DNA from: JAVKBW01 sp964352715
GTDB lineage: Bacteria; Pseudomonadota; Alphaproteobacteria; UBA8366; Aestuariispiraceae
Length of the DNA: 64,000 bases
NCBI GenBank assembly: GCA_964352715.1
Contig: CAYGSU010000002.1
Location: forward strand, 1-64,000
Direction: 5' to 3'
This document shows, in pieces, positions 36,195-46,489 of the stretch; within the stretch, counting starts at the first letter, position 1; each line of letters starts with the position of its first letter. A model generated the notes under the pieces. That model was not told the DNA's origin. It did not search any database and saw only the letters and a list, made by a program, of their open reading frames with translations. The position numbers were made by a program, and so were the translations under genes.

Positions 36195-36425
36195 ATGAAC
36201 AGAAAACTGACCGGTATATTTGGCGCTGTTATGGGCCTCTGTATAATTGCCGGTGCAGGGGTATATGGCTTTGAGAAGTACAAGGAGCAGAAGGCGTTCG
36301 AAGCATTGCTGAAAGACTGCGGCTCATGCGCCAACAGGCATTCCGCTCATCTGCGCAACAAGGCGTTGGAAGAACAGGTGCAGGCAGATGCATTGAAGGC
36401 TGAGACTTCGGAATCGCAGAATTAA
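36195..36425 (+). CDS. Small membrane-anchored CxxC protein
   Basis: This protein has 76 residues from the ATG at 36195, with GGCGGA upstream. One N-terminal helix (FGAVMGLCIIAGAGVYGFEK) is followed by a charged segment with CGSC and two His (DCGSCANRHSAHLRNKA). The rest is Glu/Lys-rich. The CxxC and His could bind metal or haem (no CxxCH is seen) or form a disulfide. It lies between the ATPase and the aminotransferase on the same strand. I do not recognise the family. Confidence 0.65.
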   Translation: MNRKLTGIFGAVMGLCIIAGAGVYGFEKYKEQKAFEALLKDCGSCANRHSAHLRNKALEEQVQADALKAETSESQN

Positions 36426-36455
36426 CCGGAACGACCGGATACGGGGAGATAGAAC

Positions 36456-37859
36456 ATGGAAAGTAACTTCAACTACGATACCAAGGACATCTGGCAAAAG
36501 GACAAGGACCATCACGTCCACCCATGGACGGACTTTGCCGATTTCAAGGAAAAGGGATCGATGGTGGTTGCCGAAGCCGAAGGCGCCTATGTCTTTGATT
36601 CCGAAGGCAATCGCTATCTCGATGGCATTGCCGGTCTGTGGTGCGTCAATGTCGGTTACGGACGTGACGAAATTGCCCAGGCGATGGCAGATCAGGCTCG
36701 GCGGATGGTGTATTACTCATCTTTCGGCGCGCACACGTCGGTGCCGGCGGCAGAATTGGCCGCCAAGGTCTGCGACCTTGCCCCAGACAATCTCAATCAT
36801 GTCCTGTTCGGTACCGGCGGATCGATGGCGAACGATTCCGCAATCCGGATTATCCATTTCTATTTCAACCGGTTGGGGAAACCGACCAAGAAGAAAATCA
36901 TCACCCGCAAGGACGGCTATCACGGTAGCACCTACATGGCGATGTCGCTTACCGGTGTCGAGTTCGATCATCAGGGGTTCGATATCATTGGCGAGGAACT
37001 GATTGCGCGAATTTCAACGCCGACCATGTATCGCCGGCCTGTCGGGATGAGTGAGGAAAATTATCTTGAACACCTCGTGAAGGAATTCGAAGACAAGATC
37101 ATCGAAATGGGACCGGACAATGTTGCGGCTTTCATCGCCGAGCCGATCATGGGGGCCGGCGGCGTGAATGTGGCGCCGAAGGGCTACCACAAGCGTATGT
37201 TCGATATCTGCAAGAAATACGAAATGATCTATATTTCGGATGAAGTCGTGACGGCGTTCGGGCGTCTGGGGCATTTCTTTGCGTCCGAAGAGGTGTTCGG
37301 CATCAAACCGGATATCATTACCTGCGCCAAGGGTTTCTCATCCGCCTATGCGCCGCTGTCGGGAACGCTGGTTTCGGACGAGTTCTACGATGTCATCAGC
37401 GTGCCGCAGGCCGAAGGGGCGATGTTCACGCATGGCTTCACCTATTCCGGGCATCCTGTCTGCTGCGCCGCAGGGCTCAAGAATATCGAAATCATGGAAC
37501 GCGAAGATATTTGCGGGCATATCCGCAAGGTCGGACCGTATCTCGAGGAACGGTTGAGGACTTTGTCTGATCTTGAGATTGTCGGCGATGTGCGCGGCAG
37601 TCACTTCATGATGTGCGTTGAAAATGTCGCCAACAAGGAAACCAAGGAGCTGTTTCCCGGCGAAGTCGCCATCGGCAATCGTATTGCGGCTGCCTGCGAA
37701 AAGCGCGGGGTGCTGGTGCGGCCGATCGCCCATCTGAATGTCTTGTCACCGCCGCTAATTCTTTCCAAGGCCGAAATCGACCATATGGTTGCGGTTCTGC
37801 GCGAAGGTATCGTGGAAGTGCAGGGTGACCTGAAGAAAGAAGGGCTTTGGAACGCATAG
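36456..37859 (+). CDS. Class III omega-aminotransferase (polyamine/omega-amino acid:pyruvate type)
   Basis: This is a 467-residue PLP enzyme. EVVTAFGRLGHFFASEEVFG and the Schiff-base Lys292 in TCAKGFSSAYAPL are class III hallmarks. The overall sequence is of the SpuC/omega-amino acid:pyruvate transaminase kind. It probably deaminates the amine imported by the upstream transporter, or a product of it. It follows the small CxxC gene after 30 bases. Confidence 0.88.
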   Translation: MESNFNYDTKDIWQKDKDHHVHPWTDFADFKEKGSMVVAEAEGAYVFDSEGNRYLDGIAGLWCVNVGYGRDEIAQAMADQARRMVYYSSFGAHTSVPAAELAAKVCDLAPDNLNHVLFGTGGSMANDSAIRIIHFYFNRLGKPTKKKIITRKDGYHGSTYMAMSLTGVEFDHQGFDIIGEELIARISTPTMYRRPVGMSEENYLEHLVKEFEDKIIEMGPDNVAAFIAEPIMGAGGVNVAPKGYHKRMFDICKKYEMIYISDEVVTAFGRLGHFFASEEVFGIKPDIITCAKGFSSAYAPLSGTLVSDEFYDVISVPQAEGAMFTHGFTYSGHPVCCAAGLKNIEIMEREDICGHIRKVGPYLEERLRTLSDLEIVGDVRGSHFMMCVENVANKETKELFPGEVAIGNRIAAACEKRGVLVRPIAHLNVLSPPLILSKAEIDHMVAVLREGIVEVQGDLKKEGLWNA

Positions 37860-37900
37860 GACGCGCCGCCACGGAATATCAGCAAGGAAGTGAGACAGCA

Positions 37901-38821
37901 ATGGAATCGCAAGCCAGCCAGTCCGGTTTCAACGAATGGACCATTCCCTGGGAAGCGCCGGACTGTGCGGAAATCGATCAACTGAAGGCAGGGCGGTTCC
38001 AACCGCCCGACTATGATTTATCGCCGAAGGACATCGCGACCTACCAGCGTGATGGCGTGGTGTTTCTGAAAGGCGCTTTCACTGACTGGGTTGAACCGCT
38101 GCGCGCCGGGCTGGCCCGCAATGTAGCCAATCCCGAGTCCTACCGGTTCCCGGCGGAAAGTACCGCGCCGGGCGAACCCGGCCGATTTTTCGATTCCTAT
38201 TGCAACTGGCCATTGATTCCCGAATACCGGGATTTCGTTTTCCATTCGCCGGCGGCTTCCATCGCGGGTCAGGCCATGCGTTCGACGCAGGCGCAGTTTT
38301 TTCACGAACATGCCTTCCTGAAAGAACCCGGTACACAGAAAGCGACGCCCTGGCATCAGGACATGCCGTATTACTGCGTTACCGGCAAGCAGACCTGTTC
38401 GGTGTATGTCGCGCTTGATGAGGTCGATAAGGATCTGTCCGTAAAGTACGTTAAGGGGTCGCATCTGTGGGGCAAGCTGTTCCACCCCAAGGTCTGGCTG
38501 GACGGCGAGGACTTCAACACGGTTGATGAAACGATGGAGCCTGTCCCGGATATCAGCGGTAATCTCGACCGTTACGATATCGCGAGCTGGGCGCTGGAGC
38601 CGGGCGATACGATTCTGTTCACCTATCGCACATTGCATGGCACTTCCGACGGCATCATGCGCAAAGGCAGAAGCGCATTCTCGACGCGCTGGTTGGGCGA
38701 TGACGTGCGCTATTGTGACCGGCCCGGCGAGACCACATCGCCGCCTTACGAAGACCATGGCATGCACAACGGCGACCGGATGCGGGAAGACTGGTTTCCG
38801 GTGATTTGGCGGAAGTCCTGA
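37901..38821 (+). CDS. Phytanoyl-CoA dioxygenase family Fe(II)/2-oxoglutarate oxygenase
   Basis: This protein has 306 residues from the ATG at 37901, with GGAAG upstream. Metal motif HxD is seen in TPWHQDMPYY (about residue 150) and the distal His in TLHGTSDG (about 250), followed by an Arg for 2-oxoglutarate. Such enzymes hydroxylate small molecules, including amines and quaternary ammonium compounds. It lies 41 bases after the aminotransferase, likely in the same operon. Confidence 0.88.
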   Translation: MESQASQSGFNEWTIPWEAPDCAEIDQLKAGRFQPPDYDLSPKDIATYQRDGVVFLKGAFTDWVEPLRAGLARNVANPESYRFPAESTAPGEPGRFFDSYCNWPLIPEYRDFVFHSPAASIAGQAMRSTQAQFFHEHAFLKEPGTQKATPWHQDMPYYCVTGKQTCSVYVALDEVDKDLSVKYVKGSHLWGKLFHPKVWLDGEDFNTVDETMEPVPDISGNLDRYDIASWALEPGDTILFTYRTLHGTSDGIMRKGRSAFSTRWLGDDVRYCDRPGETTSPPYEDHGMHNGDRMREDWFPVIWRKS

Positions 38822-38839
38822 TCGGTAAAATTACCCAGA

Positions 38840-38856
38840 CGTCGAAATTTTCGACG
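38840..38856. promoter_or_regulatory. Perfect palindrome CGTCGAAATTTTCGACG, candidate operator
   Basis: CGTCGAAA and TTTCGACG form eight-base arms around a single central T. It lies 90 bases before the luciferase-like gene, in the 125-base gap after the phytanoyl-CoA-type gene. No T-run follows, so it looks like an operator rather than a terminator. The cognate regulator is not obvious. Confidence 0.6.
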
Positions 38857-38946
38857 ATTCCGGCGAAAACTTTGCAATAGAAACGACCGTTGTCTCGAAG
38901 AGTCCGGTTGTAACGTTTTATTGACCAAGACGCTGGAGAACCGGAC

Positions 38947-39987
38947 ATGCAATTCCAACTCGCCATCAATATGGAACGGATCGACGACAGCATCGACATG
39001 CGTGATGTTGCGAAACACACGCTTGAAATGGTGCAGATGGCGGATGCAGGCGGGTTTGACCTTGTCTGGGCGGCCGAACACCACGCACTTGAAATGACCA
39101 TTGCCCCGAACCCGTTTCAGCTGCTGACCTGGTGGGGCGAACATACCGACCGCATCCGGCTGGGAACGGCTGTCTGTGTTGCTGCCTACTGGCATCCGAT
39201 CCGTCTGGCCGGCGAGGCAGCAATGACCGACCTGCTGACGGGCGGGCGTCTGGACTTCGGTATCGGATCGGGCGCGTATCAGCGGGAATTTGACCGTATG
39301 CATCCCGGTCTGAAGCAGTCCGACGGCTGGCGATACATGCATGAAATGCTGCCGGCGCTGAAAGGCCTTTGGCAGGGCGACTACGAGCACGATGGCGAAT
39401 TCTGGTCTTTTCCGACGGCAACCTCGGTGCCGAAACCGCTTCAGAAGCCTTATCCGCGTCTCTGGACGGCAGCGCGTGCGCCGATCACCTATGATTTCGC
39501 GGTCGCCAACGAAATCAACATTACATCCTGGCCGCTGACCCGGCCGATGTCGGAAGCCGAGTTGTACAAGCAGCGGCTCGACGAAGCGATGGCGAATAAT
39601 CCCGGCAAGCCCCGGCCGACCTTTGCCATGATGCGTCATACGGCGCTGTATGATCGCAAGGAAGACTGGATGGTGCCGGTGCGCGCAGCGCAGCGCCAGC
39701 TTTCGCAATTCGAGAACCTGTTCAAGAATCTCGGCGATGTCGAAAACGGTTTCCCGAAATCGGCGGATTTTGGCGAGTTGGCAAACCGGGAGGAATACAA
39801 CCCGGAAATGCTCACGGAAAACCTGATGTTCGGCACGCCCGACCAGGTGATCGAGAAACTGCGGCGCTACGAAGATCTGGGTGTCGATGCGTTCATCTAC
39901 TACGCCAGCCTTGGTCTCGGGCAGGCGGAACAGAAGCGGTCGCTTGACCTGTTCATCAAGGAAGTGATTCCTGCATTCGCCAAGTGA
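38947..39987 (+). CDS. LLM-class flavin-dependent monooxygenase (bacterial luciferase-like)
   Basis: This 346-residue TIM-barrel flavin enzyme shows WAAEHHALEMTIAPNPF near 42-58, ATTL-type strand equivalents, and RLDFGIGSGAYQREF near 102. It uses reduced FMN and O2, supplied here most simply by the flavin reductase three genes downstream. It is the same superfamily as RutA but lacks a clear RutA sequence signature. A GGAGAA Shine-Dalgarno precedes the start. Substrate unknown. Confidence 0.87.
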   Translation: MQFQLAINMERIDDSIDMRDVAKHTLEMVQMADAGGFDLVWAAEHHALEMTIAPNPFQLLTWWGEHTDRIRLGTAVCVAAYWHPIRLAGEAAMTDLLTGGRLDFGIGSGAYQREFDRMHPGLKQSDGWRYMHEMLPALKGLWQGDYEHDGEFWSFPTATSVPKPLQKPYPRLWTAARAPITYDFAVANEINITSWPLTRPMSEAELYKQRLDEAMANNPGKPRPTFAMMRHTALYDRKEDWMVPVRAAQRQLSQFENLFKNLGDVENGFPKSADFGELANREEYNPEMLTENLMFGTPDQVIEKLRRYEDLGVDAFIYYASLGLGQAEQKRSLDLFIKEVIPAFAK

Positions 39988-40022
39988 CCGGCGTTCGCTA
40001 AGGAGCAGCGGGAGAACAGGAT

Positions 40023-40418
40023 ATGGCAGGGAAAAAGCAGGTCATCGGCGATCCGGTGGTGATTGGCGGCAGGCAGCTTTCGCTGTCGCGGGCAATCCGG
40101 GCGGGTGATTTTGTCTATCTGACCGGTCAGGTACCCTTCAAGGATGGCCAGGTGATGACCACCGGCACGGTTGAAGACCAGACCCATGCTGTTCTGAGCG
40201 ATATCCGAAAAACGCTGGCCGAAGCCGGATGCGAATTGAGTGACGTGGTCAAGGCGATGGTCTGGCTACGGGACCGGGCGGATTTTCCGGGTTTCGACTC
40301 GGTATACGCCGAATATTTTCCGACCGACCCGCCGGCGCGCTCTGCCGTGGTGAGTGAATTGCTGGTTGATATCCGGGTTGAGGTGGAAGTTGTCGCCTAC
40401 AAGCCGGAGGCCGGCTGA
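40023..40418 (+). CDS. RidA family protein (canonical Arg present)
   Basis: This 131-residue protein has the RidA signature PPARSAVVSELLVDIRVE, with the imine-binding Arg present. It probably hydrolyses an unstable enamine, imine or aminoacrylate-like product of the neighbouring monooxygenase, as proposed for RutC. It is 35 bases after the LLM gene and one base before the hydrolase start. Confidence 0.9.
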   Translation: MAGKKQVIGDPVVIGGRQLSLSRAIRAGDFVYLTGQVPFKDGQVMTTGTVEDQTHAVLSDIRKTLAEAGCELSDVVKAMVWLRDRADFPGFDSVYAEYFPTDPPARSAVVSELLVDIRVEVEVVAYKPEAG

Positions 40419-40419
40419 C

Positions 40420-41232
40420 ATGCCCGAAAAAGCTCCGGACGGCACGGCTTATACTGTCACGGGAAACCCGGACGGCGCTACGGTAGTGCTTGTCCACGGC
40501 CTCGGCATGAACCACGACATGTGGCAGTGGCAGCGCCCGGCACTGGAGAAAAAGTACAGGGTCATCACCTACGATCTGGTCGGCCATGGCGCAACGCCGC
40601 CCAGCGAAACGCCGTCGCTGACCTGCTTTGCCATTCAGTTGCGTGAACTGATCGATACGCTTGGCCTGCGGAAGGTGGCGGCTATCGGTTTCTCGCTGGG
40701 CGGCATGATCGTCCGGCGTTTCGCGATGGATTTCCCTGACCGGCTATGGGCGCTTGGTATCCTGCATTCGGCCCATCAGCGGCTTGGCCAGGAACCGGAC
40801 GATGTGAAGGCCCGGGTAGAGCTGGTGCGCCGGGAAGGGCCGCAGGCAACGGTGGAAGTTGCGTTGAAGCGGTGGCTGACCGACGACTTCCGCCAACGGA
40901 ATCTGGATGTGACGGAAATGATACGGCAATGGATTCTGGCGAATGATCGCAAGGTCTATCCCGGAAATTATCAGGTTTTGCTGGATGGCGTCGATGAGCT
41001 GATTGCGCCGGACCCGCCGATTGACTGTCCGGCGCTTGTTGTCACCGGAACCGACGATCCGGGACAGACCCCCGCAATGTCGGAAAGAATTGCGGCGGAA
41101 ATCAAAGGATCAACCCTCGCGATCCTGCCAGGTTTGCGGCATATGGGATTTGTCGAGCAACCCGGTATATACGACACGCTGATCATGGATTTCCTTGCCG
41201 GTGCGGCCCAGGAGGACGTGCGGGGTGAGTGA
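40420..41232 (+). CDS. Alpha/beta hydrolase (RutD / 3-oxoadipate enol-lactonase-like)
   Basis: This protein has 270 residues from 40420, with GGAGG upstream; a longer reading into RidA is not needed. Nucleophile Ser is in GFSLGGM, acid Asp in TGTDDPGQTP and His in LRHMGFVEQP. HGLGMNHDMW forms the oxyanion loop. It probably hydrolyses an ester, lactone or carbamate-like product of the ring- or bond-cleaving step. Its stop overlaps the flavin reductase start by eight bases. Confidence 0.88.
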   Translation: MPEKAPDGTAYTVTGNPDGATVVLVHGLGMNHDMWQWQRPALEKKYRVITYDLVGHGATPPSETPSLTCFAIQLRELIDTLGLRKVAAIGFSLGGMIVRRFAMDFPDRLWALGILHSAHQRLGQEPDDVKARVELVRREGPQATVEVALKRWLTDDFRQRNLDVTEMIRQWILANDRKVYPGNYQVLLDGVDELIAPDPPIDCPALVVTGTDDPGQTPAMSERIAAEIKGSTLAILPGLRHMGFVEQPGIYDTLIMDFLAGAAQEDVRGE

Positions 41233-42172
41233 ACCGACCGACAGCCTGGTAGACGTCTTCGACAAACGGGAGTTTCGTCGGGCTCTCGGTCAGTTTGCGA
41301 CCGGCGTCACGGTTATCACCACACGCGATGCCGACGGCACGCCGCGTGGCTTTACAGCGAATTCGTTCACCTCGGTATCGCTCGATCCGCCGCTTATCCT
41401 GATCTGTATCGGCAAACATGCCGCCAGTCTGCCGGTATTCGAAAATGCGCCGGATTTTGCCGTCACTATTCTGGCTGAACAGCAGCGGGATGTGGCTGGG
41501 CTTTTCGCAAGTCAGCGGCCGGACAAGTTCGATGTCGCGGACTGGACTGCCGGCAAGAACGGCATGCCGGTTGTTGATGGCGGGTTGGCCTGGATGGAAT
41601 GCGCGCGACATCAGGTCGTCGATGCCGGTGACCATATAATCCTGATCGGACTGGTGACAGATTTCGGCTACCGCGATGGACCCGTGCTCGGGTACCTGCG
41701 TGGCAGTTTCTTCACCCTCGGGTTGGAAGAGACGCTGGCGGATGCTGCCGGCAAGGACCTGAACACGGTGATCGGTGCGGTGCTGGAACGGGACGGCGCT
41801 GTACTGCTGGAGGAAGATCCCAAAACCGGAACGCTCTACTTGCCTGCCGTCGGGCGCGACAGGAAGTCGGCCAGTCTGGATACGCTGAAGGCGCGTCTTG
41901 CATCGACAGGCATGCAGCCGGCAATCGATTTCGTCTATGCCGTTTTCGAGGACAAGAAGGAAGCCTGCCTTACCATATACTATCGCGGTCGGGTTGCCGG
42001 CGATGCGCCAGCCGGCTGGGGCTTTCATTCACTGACTGAAGAGACGATCGACCGGCTAAGCGACGGACCATCGAAGATCATGCTGAAACGATACGGCTCG
42101 GAAGCAGCGCAAGGCCGGTTCGCCGTCTATATGGGCGACGATATTGAAGGTATCGTGCATCCGGTCGGCTAG
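41225..42172 (+). CDS. Flavin reductase with extra C-terminal Nudix-like domain
   Basis: This protein has 315 residues from the GTG at 41225, giving a GTGAGTGA junction with the hydrolase stop. Residues 1 to about 165 are a flavin-reductase-like FMN-binding split barrel (FATGVTVITT, GFTANSFTSVSLDPPLIL, LGYLRGSFF), the RutF/HpaC type. Residues about 170-315 form a second domain (VIGAVLERDGAVLLEEDP, LYLPAVGRDR) recalling a Nudix fold, but the full Nudix box is not seen. It presumably supplies reduced FMN to the LLM enzyme. Confidence 0.87.
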   Translation: MSEPTDSLVDVFDKREFRRALGQFATGVTVITTRDADGTPRGFTANSFTSVSLDPPLILICIGKHAASLPVFENAPDFAVTILAEQQRDVAGLFASQRPDKFDVADWTAGKNGMPVVDGGLAWMECARHQVVDAGDHIILIGLVTDFGYRDGPVLGYLRGSFFTLGLEETLADAAGKDLNTVIGAVLERDGAVLLEEDPKTGTLYLPAVGRDRKSASLDTLKARLASTGMQPAIDFVYAVFEDKKEACLTIYYRGRVAGDAPAGWGFHSLTEETIDRLSDGPSKIMLKRYGSEAAQGRFAVYMGDDIEGIVHPVG

Positions 42173-42242
42173 TCGGTCATTTCATCCCCCGGGCTCCTGT
42201 GCTATTGCCCTGCACCTTCATTGATGGTTCCCGGTTCTCGTT

Positions 42243-44147
<1,905 letters not shown>

Positions 44148-44176
44148 TTCTTCAACGGGTCTGGTCGTTAAAGCGA

Positions 44177-45055
44177 TCAGTCGGTTTCCGGCTCGAATAC
44201 CCGCACGATCGCTGGCTGAGTGCTGGATATCGCCGCGCGTTTCATTCCGTCGGAATTGAAGGGCATGGCAAAGGACCCGTTGCGGTCGACCGCAATGATG
44301 CCGCCGTCACCGCCGCATTTCGCAACCTCGTCCAGCGTCGCACGGATCGCAGCTGACACCGGCACCCCGCCATATCGCATGCGGGCTGCGACATCATGAG
44401 CCGCACTGCAGCGGATGAAGGCTTCACCAAGGCCCGTGCCTGAAACGGCGACCATATCGTCTGCCCAGGTGCCGGCGCCGATCAGCGGTGTGTCGCCGAC
44501 TCGCCCTGCCCGTTTATTGAAGACGCCGCCGGTGGATGTCGCCGCAGCAAGGATTCCGGCGGTGTCCAGTGCGACCGCCCCGACGGTTCCGTGATTGGTA
44601 TCCTTTATTCCCGACCCGTGTTTGGGATGTTCGGTATAGTACGAGGCCGGATCGTCGATGGCCTCAAGCCCCTGTGCGATGGCGAAATTGCGCGCCGGTT
44701 CGCCGGCCAGCAAGACATGGCCGCTGTCGGTCATTACCTTTCGTGCGGCTTCAATCGGGTGTTTGAGATCCCGAACGGCGGCAATCGCCCCGGCTTCACG
44801 AGACGGGCCGACCATGATGCTGGCGTCGAGTTCGATAATGCCGGCGGCGTTTGGCGCCGACCCTTTGCCGGCCACATACAGGCCTGACGCTTCCATGTCA
44901 GCGACCATCAGGGTCACAACGTCCAAGGCAGCGGCACCTGTTTCCAGCATACGCCCGCCTTGATTGATCAAAACCTCCATATGTGCGGTCTGGGCGCTGT
45001 AGTCGGTGCCCGGTCTGGCGCCTGCGCCACCGTGAATAACCAATGCGAATGTCAT
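44177..45055 (-). CDS. Isoaspartyl peptidase / plant-type L-asparaginase
   Basis: This protein has 292 residues from 45055. The N-terminus FALVIHGGAGARPG and the autoprocessing site DTNHGTVGAVALD, where the Thr becomes the N-terminal nucleophile after self-cleavage, identify an Ntn-hydrolase of the type 2 asparaginase family. STGGVFNKRAGRVGD is the substrate-binding block. It removes isoaspartyl residues or hydrolyses asparagine. It converges on the ABC-F gene. Confidence 0.92.
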   Translation of the reverse strand: MTFALVIHGGAGARPGTDYSAQTAHMEVLINQGGRMLETGAAALDVVTLMVADMEASGLYVAGKGSAPNAAGIIELDASIMVGPSREAGAIAAVRDLKHPIEAARKVMTDSGHVLLAGEPARNFAIAQGLEAIDDPASYYTEHPKHGSGIKDTNHGTVGAVALDTAGILAAATSTGGVFNKRAGRVGDTPLIGAGTWADDMVAVSGTGLGEAFIRCSAAHDVAARMRYGGVPVSAAIRATLDEVAKCGGDGGIIAVDRNGSFAMPFNSDGMKRAAISSTQPAIVRVFEPETD

Positions 45056-45278
45056 AGTTGAACCCTGATACCAGTAAACAGTCTTTTGCCGTGTGAGGTG
45101 CATCGAACATATGCTTGATGCTCTTTTTTGCGTCACCTCTCAAGAGGGTGATCCTCTATCATGCCAGCCCCGTCTGCACCTGTGATGAAGCGCACGCGAC
45201 AAATGGAAAAACTGCTGTCTGTCTTTGACTCGGATATTTTTATACTGATACCATGGTCCCGTTAACATGCGATAAGTG

Positions 45279-45302
45279 AAACCAATTATTCAAATTGGTT
45301 CC
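45279..45302. promoter_or_regulatory. Inverted repeat AACCAATT-N5-AATTGGTT upstream of cupin operon
   Basis: The left arm is at 45280-45287 and the right arm at 45293-45300, about 33 bases before the cupin ATG. The half-site AAATTGGTTCC recurs in related form at 59455-59505 and 62079-62130. It is probably the operator of a shared regulator. A second small palindrome, ACCATGGT, lies at 45250-45257. Confidence 0.7.
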
Positions 45303-45334
45303 GCATCTGGAAAATTTTGCTGGGGTTGCACTCG

Positions 45335-46450
45335 ATGGCCATGAATTCTGAAAAAGCGTTGAAGGACCTCTATAACGACGTCAACGATTCTCACATGTTT
45401 CCGTTCTGGGCGACGACGACTGAAGTGGAACATGACGAGGTCAAACAGCTTATGGCGACAGCCAGCGCCATCCCCTTTGTCTGGAGCTACGAGAAGACAA
45501 TCGGGCCGCTGCTGAAACGCTCTGCAGAGTTGATCAGCACGCTGGAATCCGAACGCCGGTCGCTGATCCTGATCAATCCCGCGCTGAAGCCGAAGCGCGC
45601 AACCGTTTCCACGATGTATACAGCCTACCGGCTGAATGATCCGAACGAAGTCATGCCGCCGCACCGGCATTCGCCGAATGCGATCCGCTTCGGTCTGACC
45701 GGCACTCAGAACTTCACCGGCGTTGAAGGTGAAGACATTGTTTTCGGGCCGGGCGATATGGTGCTTACACCGCACGATACCTGGCACAACCACGGCAACA
45801 AGGGGGATGAACCGGCGATCAATCTTTCGGTTCTCGATCTGCCGCTGGTGGAGACGCTGAACGCCATCTATTTCGAACATGACTACAAGGAAGACGACGA
45901 GAAGAAGAAGGAACAGTCGGCCCGGTTTGATCCTGAATATTCACGGCGCATTTACGGTCGCGGCGGCCTTAAACCCCGGTTTGTTTCGCATGATCGCGGC
46001 ACCGGCGCGGCATCGCCGATGTATGTCTACCGATACGACATGATGCGCGAATGTCTGGAGGATCATAAGGATCATGAAGGCGACCCGTATAATGGCCTGC
46101 GTGTCGAATACATCGATCCGATGAACGGCGAACCGGTGTTCAAGACCATCACCTTCTTCGCGCAGATGCTCCGGCCCGGTGAACGGACGCTGCCGTTGAA
46201 ACAGACAGCCAGCCAGTTGATCGCGCCGTTCGAAGGCCCGGCCGGATATTCGATTGTTGACGGCAAACGTCACGATTGGTCACGCTTTGATACATTTGCG
46301 GTGCCGGGCGGATGCTGGGTAGAACATGTCAACGATACGAACGAGCCAATCGTGCTTTTCGTTGCCAGCGATGAGCCGACCTTGAGCAAGCTCGGGCTAT
46401 TGAAGCAGTGGGGCCGCGACGCCAGCGGCGACACGGTTCGACTTGCGTGA
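45335..46450 (+). CDS. Gentisate 1,2-dioxygenase-like bicupin
   Basis: This protein has 371 residues from the ATG at 45335; upstream TTG starts are less likely. The N-terminal cupin has His110 and His112 (PPHRHSPNAIRF) and TPHDTWHNHGN with His151/His153. This is the Fe(II)-binding pattern of gentisate and salicylate ring-cleaving dioxygenases. The C-terminal cupin (VPGGCWVEHVND) lacks the HxH motif, as in that family. It heads an operon holding two B6-degradation dehydrogenases, so its substrate may be a hydroxypyridine carboxylate rather than gentisate. That substrate is my inference. Confidence 0.85.
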   Translation: MAMNSEKALKDLYNDVNDSHMFPFWATTTEVEHDEVKQLMATASAIPFVWSYEKTIGPLLKRSAELISTLESERRSLILINPALKPKRATVSTMYTAYRLNDPNEVMPPHRHSPNAIRFGLTGTQNFTGVEGEDIVFGPGDMVLTPHDTWHNHGNKGDEPAINLSVLDLPLVETLNAIYFEHDYKEDDEKKKEQSARFDPEYSRRIYGRGGLKPRFVSHDRGTGAASPMYVYRYDMMRECLEDHKDHEGDPYNGLRVEYIDPMNGEPVFKTITFFAQMLRPGERTLPLKQTASQLIAPFEGPAGYSIVDGKRHDWSRFDTFAVPGGCWVEHVNDTNEPIVLFVASDEPTLSKLGLLKQWGRDASGDTVRLA

Positions 46451-46489
46451 GTTTCCATCCTACGAAGGCCCTATATTGCAGGAGGCAGA

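Noticed and set aside
37901..38821. Phytanoyl-CoA-type oxygenase as the PhnY partner of the PhnZ-like protein
   Set aside because: It is 30 kb away in an aminotransferase/LLM operon, and nothing in the sequence points to phosphonates.
38947..39987. LLM protein as true RutA
   Set aside because: Length and key segments differ from RutA as I recall it, and RutB is missing; only the module design is similar.
45335..46450. Cupin as an ordinary gentisate catabolism enzyme
   Set aside because: No fumarylpyruvate hydrolase or gentisate-forming hydroxylase is nearby, while B6 enzymes are in the same operon. It remains the main alternative.
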